Part shown: one piece after another, positions 1-5,930 of the stretch
How the letters are laid out: each line of letters begins with the position of its first letter
Numbering within the stretch: position 1 is the stretch's first letter
Origin: Spirochaetota bacterium
GTDB taxonomy: Bacteria; Spirochaetota; Brevinematia; DTOW01
Assembly: GCA_028276145.1 (NCBI GenBank)
Contig: JAPYWX010000047.1
Location: 1-10,173, forward strand
Direction of reading: 5' to 3'
DNA length: 10,173 nt
The notes under the pieces: model-generated
Database searches by the model: none
The model's input: only the letters and a program-made list of their open reading frames with translations
Told to the model about the DNA's origin: nothing
Translations under genes and position numbers: made by a program

Positions 1-113
1 AAGCATTCGGTACATTGTGTACTCCTGAGCATCCTCTAGGGGCACCAATGGTATCATCCGAAGGTGCTTGTGCTGCCTACTATAATTATAAATTTAACAA
101 GGAGGTGGTATGA
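1..113 (+). CDS. hypD: HypD, hydrogenase maturation factor (C-terminal end only)
   Basis: The open frame enters from the left edge (first full codon at position 3) and ends with TGA at 111-113. The visible 36 residues include LCTPEHPLGAP and MVSSEGACAAYY, the recognisable C-terminus of HypD. HypD is an iron-sulfur scaffold protein that, with HypC, holds the iron while CN and CO ligands are added during [NiFe] hydrogenase maturation. Two cysteines are visible (codons at 18-20 and 69-71), in the conserved cysteine-bearing tail of the family. The stop overlaps the hypE start in an ATGA arrangement, so the two are translationally coupled in one operon. Most of the gene lies outside the window, so completeness cannot be judged. 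Confidence 0.93.
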   Translation, partial: AFGTLCTPEHPLGAPMVSSEGACAAYYNYKFNKEVV

Positions 114-1153
114 GCGAAGGATTCAACTGTCCATCACCATTAAGTAACGTTTCTGATAGAATAAGACTTGGGCACGGTGGCGGAGGTAGACTAACAAATA
201 ATTTGATAGAAAATGTCTTCAAACCCTTGTTTTCAAATGAATACTTGGATAAACTTCATGATGGCGCAATAATAGACTTACCAAAAAACAAAATAGCATT
301 TACTACTGATTCTTACGTTATAAATCCTATCTTCTTTCCGGGCGGTGATATAGGTAAACTAGCAGTTACTGGTACGATAAATGATCTAGCGATGTGCGGA
401 GCAAGACCGAAATTCTTAAGTTTGGGGCTGATAATTGAAGAAGGATTTGAAATAGAAAAACTAAAGAATATCCTAAACTCCATAAAAGTAACAGCTGATA
501 AAGTTGGAGCTATGATTGTTACGGGTGATACAAAAGTTGTTAACAAAGGAAAAGGAGATGGGATATATATAAACACAGCAGGAATAGGTATAATTGAGCA
601 TGGTCTTGAGATTTTACCCCAAAATGTTAGGCCAGGGGATGTGATAGTCCTGAACGGTGATATAGGTAGACATGGAAGTGCTATAATGAGTGTAAGGGAA
701 GGATTGGAGTTTGAAAGCACACTTGAAAGTGATTGTGAAGAGTTATGGACAACCGTTGAGGGGATACTAAATAGTGGTGTTGAGGTACACTGTATGAGAG
801 ATTTAACTAGAGGCGGACTTGTGAGTGCACTAAATGAAATAGCTAAAGCCAGTGGGCTAGGTGTATACATAGAGGAAGAGAAGATACCTATCATAGAGGA
901 GGTCAGAGCTATTTGTGAAGTTTTGGGGCTAGACCCTCTATACGTTGCTAATGAAGGTAGATTCATAGCAATTGTTCCTGAAAAGTATGGAGAGAAGGTA
1001 GCTAGCATAATGGCATCAACTCTCGGCACTGACGCCAGAATAATAGGTAAAATTACTGAAGAAAACCCTGGCAAAGTCATAATGAAAAGCTTAATTGGTA
1101 GTAATAGGCTGCTAGACATGATAAGCGGCGAGCAATTACCTAGAATATGTTAA
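110..1153 (+). CDS. hypE: HypE, carbamoyl dehydratase of hydrogenase maturation
   Basis: This 347-residue protein is full length for HypE. The N-terminal glycine-rich stretch LGHGGGGRLTNNLIENVF (about residues 20-37) and the internal GDTKVV and MRDLTRGGL motifs belong to the PurM/HypE ATP-binding fold. It ends in PRIC, with the C-terminal cysteine (Cys347) that in the family receives a carbamoyl group from HypF. ATP-dependent dehydration turns this into a thiocyanate, and the cyanide is passed to iron on HypC-HypD. The start is supported by GGAGG at 101-105, inside the end of hypD, and by the 4-bp ATGA overlap with hypD. hypA follows after 12 bases, so hypD-hypE-hypA form one transcription unit. 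Nothing looks broken. Confidence 0.97.
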   Translation: MSEGFNCPSPLSNVSDRIRLGHGGGGRLTNNLIENVFKPLFSNEYLDKLHDGAIIDLPKNKIAFTTDSYVINPIFFPGGDIGKLAVTGTINDLAMCGARPKFLSLGLIIEEGFEIEKLKNILNSIKVTADKVGAMIVTGDTKVVNKGKGDGIYINTAGIGIIEHGLEILPQNVRPGDVIVLNGDIGRHGSAIMSVREGLEFESTLESDCEELWTTVEGILNSGVEVHCMRDLTRGGLVSALNEIAKASGLGVYIEEEKIPIIEEVRAICEVLGLDPLYVANEGRFIAIVPEKYGEKVASIMASTLGTDARIIGKITEENPGKVIMKSLIGSNRLLDMISGEQLPRIC

Positions 1154-1165
1154 AGGAGAATAGAT

Positions 1166-1525
1166 ATGCATGAATCTTTACTAGCAAAAGATACCTTAGA
1201 TCTAATAATAAGTGAGGCGAAGAAAAATAATGCTTCCAAAGTTCTTAAGGCAAAAGTAGTAATAGCCGATACGGAAAACTTGAGTACAGAGGCATTCAAA
1301 ATGCACTTACTAAATTACGCAAAAGGAACGATAGCTGAAGGGATGGAAGTTGAACTCAAATTCATTCAAATCCCAATAATATGCAAAGATTGCGGACACA
1401 AATTCTACACAGATACTCACATATACGTTTGCGAAAAGTGCGGAAGTACAAACACTGAACTAGGAGCAGAGGAAGGTATAAGAGTCGAATACATTGATGT
1501 AGACATAGAGGAAGCAAAGCTATAG
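1166..1525 (+). CDS. hypA: HypA, nickel metallochaperone for [NiFe] hydrogenase
   Basis: This 119-residue protein matches the usual HypA length. It begins with MHE, whose His2 and neighbouring residues bind nickel in the family. It carries a zinc-binding pair of CxxC motifs (Cys73/Cys76 and Cys89/Cys92, in CKDCGH and CEKCGS). HypA works with HypB to insert nickel into the large subunit, here presumably HoxH at 5931-7358. AAGGAG at 1153-1158 is well placed for the ATG at 1166. The MHE start is itself diagnostic because the initiator region is functional. The stop (1523-1525) overlaps the end of proB on the other strand by 6 bp. No hypB, hypC or hypF is visible in the window. Confidence 0.97.
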   Translation: MHESLLAKDTLDLIISEAKKNNASKVLKAKVVIADTENLSTEAFKMHLLNYAKGTIAEGMEVELKFIQIPIICKDCGHKFYTDTHIYVCEKCGSTNTELGAEEGIRVEYIDVDIEEAKL

Positions 1526-2581
1526 TAAGAAGATATTATCAGCATGAACTACTTCCTCATTGAACTCATCAAGGTTCAGAATAGTACCAATATCACTAGA
1601 TTTCTTACCTTTGATTTTCCGTATTTCGGCAGAAGAGTAATTCGTTATACCTATGGCGACATTTCTACCATCAGGGGATGTTAGAAACACAACATCCCCT
1701 CTTTCAAATTTGCCTTCTACATCCAATATTCCAATTGGTAACAAACTTTTCCTACTCAAAACCGCATTCACAGCACCATTGTCAATTATTACTTTACCCT
1801 TCTTCTTACTAGCAATAACCCAAGAAGCTCTTAGGTTTTTCTTATCTCCAGAAGGTACGAAAATAGTTCCTTCCTCACCATTTATCGCTTTCTTTATAAC
1901 ATCCTTCTTAAATCCATTAGCTATAATACACTTTACTCCTGACTTCATGCACATGTAACCTGCTTGAATTTTAGTTTTCATTCCACCTACTGAGAAATCG
2001 CTACCCTTACCCTTTAAGTATCTCCTTACATCTTTTATGTCTTTTATTTCTTTCACCAATCTTTGATTAGGTGTACCAAAATCCATAAACACACCATCAA
2101 CATCAGAGAGAATCAAGAAAATATCACTACCTATAGCCAGCGAAACCGTTGCCCCCAAAATATCATTGTTCCCAAACCTTATTTCCTCTATTGCTACGCT
2201 ATCGTTTTCGTTTATTATTGGCACTATTCCTATGGAAAGAGCGTTCCTTAATGTATTCCTCAAATTAAAAAAAGATTCTCTTGAGCTTATATCCCGATAA
2301 GTTATAAGGATTTGACCAATTTCAATCCCATAACGTCTAAAAAAACTTTGCCACCTTTTCATAAGTTCAACTTGCCCTACAGTTGCCACAGCTTGCTTTT
2401 CTTCCAAAGTGAGAGGCTTACTAACCATATTAAGCTTCATCCTTCCCAAACCTACAGCACCACTAGACACTATTATTACCCTAGTACCAGCTCTCAAAAG
2501 TTCAGAAACTTCATTAGAAACATTTCCCATAGCTTCATCACTAAGCACTACCTTCGTACCAACTTTAATAACCATATCCAT
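1520..2581 (-). CDS. proB: ProB, glutamate 5-kinase with C-terminal PUA domain
   Basis: ProB phosphorylates glutamate to gamma-glutamyl phosphate, the first step of proline synthesis. With the start chosen here the protein has 353 residues, close to the family norm. The amino acid kinase domain (about 1-240) shows VIKVGTKVV (4-12), VSSGAVGLG (38-46), INENDSVA (123-130), SDVDGVF (159-165) and VGGMKTKIQAG (198-208). The PUA domain follows (about 262-350), with the LLPIGILDVEGKFERGDVV pattern. The frame stays open upstream to a TTG at 2689 (389 residues). Those extra residues run through the palindrome array and have no family counterpart, so ATG at 2581 is preferred. ATG at 2575 is an alternative. 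Neither ATG has a clear Shine-Dalgarno, unlike every other gene here whose start is visible. proA is not adjacent. Confidence 0.93.
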   Translation of the reverse strand: MDMVIKVGTKVVLSDEAMGNVSNEVSELLRAGTRVIIVSSGAVGLGRMKLNMVSKPLTLEEKQAVATVGQVELMKRWQSFFRRYGIEIGQILITYRDISSRESFFNLRNTLRNALSIGIVPIINENDSVAIEEIRFGNNDILGATVSLAIGSDIFLILSDVDGVFMDFGTPNQRLVKEIKDIKDVRRYLKGKGSDFSVGGMKTKIQAGYMCMKSGVKCIIANGFKKDVIKKAINGEEGTIFVPSGDKKNLRASWVIASKKKGKVIIDNGAVNAVLSRKSLLPIGILDVEGKFERGDVVFLTSPDGRNVAIGITNYSSAEIRKIKGKKSSDIGTILNLDEFNEEVVHADNIFLL

Positions 2582-2644
2582 AGCTTTGATTATTTTAATT
2601 GACCAAAACGCAATAATTCCATGTAGTTCTGTTGAAAAAATCTT

Positions 2645-2719
2645 GTGCTTAAGCACTTGTGCTTTGAGCACGATGTGCTTTGAGCACAATGTGCTTTAAG
2701 CACAGTGTGCTTTAAGCAC
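2645..2719. repeat. Array of five tandem short palindromes (GTGCTTTAAGCAC type)
   Basis: Five near-identical palindromes stand in a row: GTGCTTAAGCAC (2645-2656), GTGCTTTGAGCAC (2659-2671 and 2675-2687) and GTGCTTTAAGCAC (2691-2703 and 2707-2719). Spacers are TT, GAT, AAT and AGT. The last four start at an exact 16-bp period; the first to second step is 14 bp. The array ends 64 bp upstream of the proB start and begins about 90 bp upstream of the pepA promoter, so it may be a multi-site operator in the divergent control region, most likely for proB. It could also form a row of small hairpins in a proB leader RNA, or be a simple tandem repeat. I saw no other full copy in the window. Confidence 0.85.
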
Positions 2720-2810
2720 TCAATTCTTGAATAAGCTAAATTACTTACATTTTGTATTACCTGAGACGCTTTTTGATGTTTGGTAAAACCTTCTAAGTAA
2801 ATGTAAAAAT

Positions 2811-2839
2811 TTGAATTCTATCCAATTCTTGGTTATACT
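2811..2839 (+). promoter_or_regulatory. Predicted sigma-70-type promoter of pepA
   Basis: TTGAAT (2811-2816) and TATACT (2834-2839) are separated by exactly 17 bp and lie just upstream of pepA on the same strand. Transcription would start near 2846, giving a leader of about 12 nucleotides that still contains the whole GGAGG (2849-2853) before the ATG at 2858. Prediction only. The good match and the fit to the ribosome site support it. Confidence 0.6.
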
Positions 2840-2857
2840 AAATAGAACGGAGGTGGT

Positions 2858-4321
2858 ATGAAGAAGATAGATATAAATGTCAATTTCGTTGACTCTTTCA
2901 AATCCAAAGAAGCTAATGCTTTGGTAATTCCAATTTTTGAAGATACCAAAACCAAAGGTTTTGGTAAATTTAGTGGAATAATACAGAACATAGTTTCAGA
3001 ATCAAAGCCTAGCTTCGGAGAAGTAATAGTCATTCATAAACCTTCCATAGGTAAATCTCTAAAGTTTGAAAAAGTCTTGCTAATAAGTTTAGGTAAAGAA
3101 GAAAAACTTGACTATGAAACCATTAGAAAGCTTGGTGGTATAATAGGCTCAGGAGCTAACAAATATAAATTCTCTTCTTGTACTATCGCAGACACTTGGT
3201 ACAGAAAGAAACTAGATAAAGAGACATCAATAAGGGCATTAGTAGAAGGTATATTCTTAGGTACTTACACATTTGAAGAATTCTTCTCTGAAAAAAAGGA
3301 AAAAGTCAACCTCAAGGAAGTTAACATAGAATTTAAAGGTAACTTTGAAAAAGCAATAGAAGAAACGAGAATAGTTGCCGAGAGTGTATTTTTGGCTAGA
3401 GACTTACAAAACCTACCGTCAAACATTGCTACCCCTACATACATCGCAAATGTTGCTAAAGAGGAATGCGAAAAAGTAGGTATCTCCGTAAAGATAATAG
3501 AAAAGGAAGAAGCTGAAAAGCTAGGAATGAACCTTTATCTTGCCGTAGCAAGAGGAAGCGAAGAAAGACCAAAATTCGTAGTTATGGAATACAAAGGTGG
3601 TGGTGATAAATGGTACTCCATCGTTGGGAAAGGCATAACTTTCGATACTGGTGGCATATCAATCAAACCTTCAGAAAGAATGGAAGAGATGAAGTATGAC
3701 ATGAGCGGTGCTGCTAGCGTAATAGGCTCAATTATTGCCATAGCTAGGCTAGGACTTAAGGTAAATATTGTAGGAATAACACCATTGACTGAGAACATGC
3801 CTAGCGGTAAAGCTACCAAACCTGGTGATATCGTAAAGAGTATGGGTGGTACTTCTGTTGAAATAATCAATACCGATGCTGAAGGTAGACTAATACTTGC
3901 CGATGCACTAGAATATGCTAAGAAATACAATCCTGAATTCGTTATTGACATTGCAACATTGACAGGAGCGTGCGTAGTTGCCTTAGGACACGAAGCAGCA
4001 GGACTCATGGGAAACAACAGCGAACTAATAGAAATGATAAAGAAATCCTCTCAAAGAAGCGGTGAAAGAGTTTGGGAGTTACCTTTGTGGGACGAATACA
4101 ATGAATACATAAAAAGTGACTTTGCCGATGTCAAAAACGTAGGTAACAGGTACGGCGGAGCAATAACAGCAGCAGCATTCCTTAAGAAATTCACAAATTA
4201 CAAATGGTCACACATAGACATAGCAGGCGTAGCTTATACAGACAAAGAGAAATTCTACATCAAGAAAGGTGGAACTGGCTTCGGCGTAAGACTATTCGTC
4301 GAACTATTTAAGTCAATATAA
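2858..4321 (+). CDS. pepA: PepA, leucyl aminopeptidase (family M17)
   Basis: This cytosolic di-zinc/manganese aminopeptidase removes N-terminal residues from peptides. At 487 residues it is full length. The N-terminal macro-like domain covers roughly 1-165 and the catalytic domain 170-487. All metal and catalytic residues known from E. coli PepA are present with identical spacing: Lys258 and Asp263 in GKGITFDTGG, Lys270, Asp281 in KYDMSGA, and Asp340, Glu342 and Arg344 in the signature NTDAEGRL. ATG at 2858 follows GGAGG by 4 bases. The gene stands alone, divergent from proB, with its own promoter and about 250 bp before the next gene. No hairpin terminator is visible after the stop. Some PepA proteins also bind DNA as accessory regulators; the sequence gives no evidence for or against that here. 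Confidence 0.97.
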   Translation: MKKIDINVNFVDSFKSKEANALVIPIFEDTKTKGFGKFSGIIQNIVSESKPSFGEVIVIHKPSIGKSLKFEKVLLISLGKEEKLDYETIRKLGGIIGSGANKYKFSSCTIADTWYRKKLDKETSIRALVEGIFLGTYTFEEFFSEKKEKVNLKEVNIEFKGNFEKAIEETRIVAESVFLARDLQNLPSNIATPTYIANVAKEECEKVGISVKIIEKEEAEKLGMNLYLAVARGSEERPKFVVMEYKGGGDKWYSIVGKGITFDTGGISIKPSERMEEMKYDMSGAASVIGSIIAIARLGLKVNIVGITPLTENMPSGKATKPGDIVKSMGGTSVEIINTDAEGRLILADALEYAKKYNPEFVIDIATLTGACVVALGHEAAGLMGNNSELIEMIKKSSQRSGERVWELPLWDEYNEYIKSDFADVKNVGNRYGGAITAAAFLKKFTNYKWSHIDIAGVAYTDKEKFYIKKGGTGFGVRLFVELFKSI

Positions 4322-4402
4322 AACCCAAAAACAAGCAAAATAACCACTAAGTCCAATTTAGAAAAAGGAATTATTACCCTACAACAAATAACACGTATAT
4401 TA

Positions 4403-4454
4403 ATGTATAAAAATTACACATCAATACACACCACAAAGTGTATAAAAATTACAC
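4403..4454. promoter_or_regulatory. Two-copy dyad, candidate upstream activator sites
   Basis: A perfect 17-bp direct repeat, TGTATAAAAATTACACA, occurs at 4404-4420 and 4439-4455. Each copy contains an interrupted dyad. The downstream one is perfect, GTGTA-N7-TACAC (4438-4454). The upstream one, ATGTA-N7-TACAC (4403-4419), has one mismatch. Centres (4411 and 4446) are 35 bp apart, and a further TACAC half-site lies at 4425-4429. They fall about 148 and 113 bp upstream of the transcription start predicted from the -24/-12 element, the range where enhancer-binding activators of sigma-54 usually sit. The binding protein is unknown. Confidence 0.6.
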
Positions 4455-4532
4455 AAAAAAGAATAATAATCGTCTTTAGATTTTAACCAAAACCTACATA
4501 AATAGTATGTTTTCTAAGTTATTTCTTAATTT

Positions 4533-4548
4533 TGGCATGATTTTTGCA
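4533..4548 (+). promoter_or_regulatory. Predicted sigma-54 (-24/-12) promoter of the sigma factor gene
   Basis: TGGCATG-ATTT-TTGCA matches the sigma-54 consensus TGGCACG-N4-TTGCW at 11 of 12 defined positions, with T for C at the sixth base. GG (4534-4535) and GC (4546-4547) have the required spacing. The start would be near 4559, just before AAGGAG (4560-4565), leaving the ribosome site intact for ATG at 4572. The two upstream dyads add support. A competing extended -10 element overlaps it. No rpoN or activator gene is visible in the window. Confidence 0.6.
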
Positions 4549-4557
4549 TGATATAAT
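4549..4557 (+). promoter_or_regulatory. Possible overlapping extended -10 promoter (TGATATAAT)
   Basis: TG-N-TATAAT is a perfect extended -10 sequence, but the region 16-18 bp upstream (TTTTGG or similar) is a poor -35. A start 7 bases downstream (about 4564) would fall inside the Shine-Dalgarno core (GGAG, 4562-4565), damaging it. The element may still provide basal transcription, or TATAAT may simply be AT-rich sequence beside the -12 element. Confidence 0.35.
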
Positions 4558-4571
4558 ATAAGGAGAGGCTT

Positions 4572-5537
4572 ATGCCGGTAGTAAAAGATGTAATGTTAGA
4601 AGATAGTGAAATATTGACAGAAGCTGAAAACAACCAAGTTGTAAACTACAAAGAGATGGAAGAGGAAGTAACTCAGATGTTGAATGAGGCTAAAAGGAGC
4701 TCCAACAGTCAAAACATTCTTGAAAAATACTTCAGAGCCATTGAGAAATTTCCTCCTCTCAGCAGGGAAGAAGAGATCGAACTAGCGATAAGAGCCCAAA
4801 ATGGTGACCAAGAAGCAAGATCAAAGCTGATACTCTCTAATCTAAGGTTCGTTATAACAGTCGCTAAAAACTACATAAACACAGGAATTCCTTTTGCTGA
4901 TCTGATAAGCGAGGGAAACATTGGACTAATGACAGCAGTAGATAGGTTTGACCCACATAGAGGTATTCATTTCATTTCTTACGCTGTATGGTGGATAAAA
5001 CAAGCAATACTTAAGTATATAGCAGAAAGGTCAAGACTTGTTAGATTCCCAATGAACAGGACGAATGAGCTACTCAAAATAGAAAGGTTCATAAACGACT
5101 ATATAGCAAAGCATGGCACAGCACCAGACAGTGAAACAATTTCCAAGAATTTAGGGATATCAAAAGAAGATGTTGAACTACTCCTAAGTAGAAAGAGTAG
5201 AGATTACGTATCATTTTATAGCAATGTTTTCGATGATAGTGATGTCACATTCGGAGAGGTATTTGATGTTGATTCAGAAACCCCAGAAGAAATAGCTATA
5301 AACAACTCTATAAGAGAAGAAATCAGGAAGATAATTGATTCCCTACCTGAAAGGGAAAGAGAGGTAATAAAGTATAGATTTGGATTTTACGGTAAGGAAT
5401 ACTCTCTCAAGGAAGTAGGTGAGATAATGAACCTAACGAAAGAAAGAATCAGACAGATAGAAAACAAAGCGCTAGAAAAAATAAAGGAAATAATAAAAAC
5501 CAAATCCCCCGAATTAATAGGTACATACTCAAACTAA
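4572..5537 (+). CDS. RNA polymerase sigma factor, sigma-70 family (group 1/2 type)
   Basis: This 321-residue protein directs RNA polymerase to promoters. After a variable acidic N-terminus of about 50 residues it shows region 1.2 (about 50-82, YFRAIEKFPPLSREEEIEL) and region 2 (about 84-157). Region 2 includes NIGLMTAVDRFDP and FISYAVWWIKQAI, with the promoter-melting aromatics Phe134, Tyr137, Trp140 and Trp141. Region 3 covers about 160-235. Region 4 (about 250-307) has LPEREREVIKYRFG and the helix-turn-helix LTKERIRQIENKALEKI. A region 1.1 like that of E. coli RpoD is absent. Length and region 2.4 fit either a compact primary sigma (as in Bacteroidota) or an RpoS-like group 2 sigma; the sequence alone does not settle this. 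GGAG at 4562-4565 supports the start. cutA follows after 30 bases and is probably cotranscribed. Confidence 0.93.
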   Translation: MPVVKDVMLEDSEILTEAENNQVVNYKEMEEEVTQMLNEAKRSSNSQNILEKYFRAIEKFPPLSREEEIELAIRAQNGDQEARSKLILSNLRFVITVAKNYINTGIPFADLISEGNIGLMTAVDRFDPHRGIHFISYAVWWIKQAILKYIAERSRLVRFPMNRTNELLKIERFINDYIAKHGTAPDSETISKNLGISKEDVELLLSRKSRDYVSFYSNVFDDSDVTFGEVFDVDSETPEEIAINNSIREEIRKIIDSLPEREREVIKYRFGFYGKEYSLKEVGEIMNLTKERIRQIENKALEKIKEIIKTKSPELIGTYSN

Positions 5538-5567
5538 AACACACCTTACCTTCAATGGAGGCAAGTT

Positions 5568-5894
5568 ATGGGCAATTCCGAAAAAGACATCACAGTAGTT
5601 TTCTGTACAACTCCACAAGGTAAAGGTGATGAGTTAGCGAGTAAGTTGGTAGAAAACAAACTAGCCGCATGCGTAAACGTTATTCACAACATTTCTAGCA
5701 CTTATTATTGGCAAGGGAAAATAGAAAAAGATTCAGAAGATTTAATGATAATAAAAACAAGGAGAAGCCTCTTTGAAGAGCTAAGCAAATTCATAAAAGA
5801 AAACCACCCATACACAGTACCAGAGATAGTAGCAGTTAATGTAGAAGATGTATCAGAAAGTTACCTTCAGTGGTTAATCGATTATCTCAAATGA
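5568..5894 (+). CDS. cutA: CutA, divalent cation tolerance protein
   Basis: This 108-residue protein is full length for CutA1, a small trimeric, PII-like cytosolic protein linked to copper and divalent metal tolerance; its exact biochemical role is unsettled. Family motifs are visible: KLAACVNV (31-38), STYYWQGKIE (44-53) and HPYTVPEIV (80-88), including the conserved His80 and Glu86. GGAGG at 5557-5561 supports the ATG at 5568. It lies 30 bases after the sigma factor gene on the same strand with no promoter evident between them. It ends at the hairpin at 5900-5919, facing the hydrogenase operon. Confidence 0.96.
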   Translation: MGNSEKDITVVFCTTPQGKGDELASKLVENKLAACVNVIHNISSTYYWQGKIEKDSEDLMIIKTRRSLFEELSKFIKENHPYTVPEIVAVNVEDVSESYLQWLIDYLK

Positions 5895-5899
5895 AATAC

Positions 5900-5919
5900 C
5901 AGGTGCCTCACGGCACCTG
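5900..5919. terminator. Shared hairpin terminator between cutA and hoxH
   Basis: CAGGTGCC (5900-5907) and GGCACCTG (5912-5919) form a perfect 8-bp GC-rich stem with a TCAC loop. It lies 5 bases after the cutA stop and 11 bases beyond the hoxH stop on the other strand, so it probably serves both convergent units. There is no real T-run on either side. The minus-strand downstream sequence (GTATTTCATTT) is the more T-rich, so it fits the hox operon somewhat better. It may act partly as an RNA 3'-end stabiliser. Confidence 0.72.
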
Positions 5920-5930
5920 TATAAAAGTAT

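Noticed and set aside
313..1119. Long open frame on the minus strand, opposite hypE
   Set aside because: It lies entirely antisense to a clearly identified gene, is rich in Ser, Pro and Ile with no recognisable motif, and has no ribosome site. It is a shadow frame. The same holds for the other open frames opposite proB, pepA, hoxU and hoxF.
2645..2719. CRISPR-like array
   Set aside because: The repeated unit is only 12-13 bp and the spacers are 2-3 bp, far too short for CRISPR. No cas genes are visible.
4322..4400. Terminator after pepA
   Set aside because: I looked for a GC-rich stem followed by T residues and found none in this AT-rich stretch.
4496..4510. Dyad ACATA-N5-TATGT between the activator-like sites and the promoter
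   Set aside because: The arms are only 5 bp, AT-rich and present once. That is expected by chance in such sequence, so it is not listed as a site.
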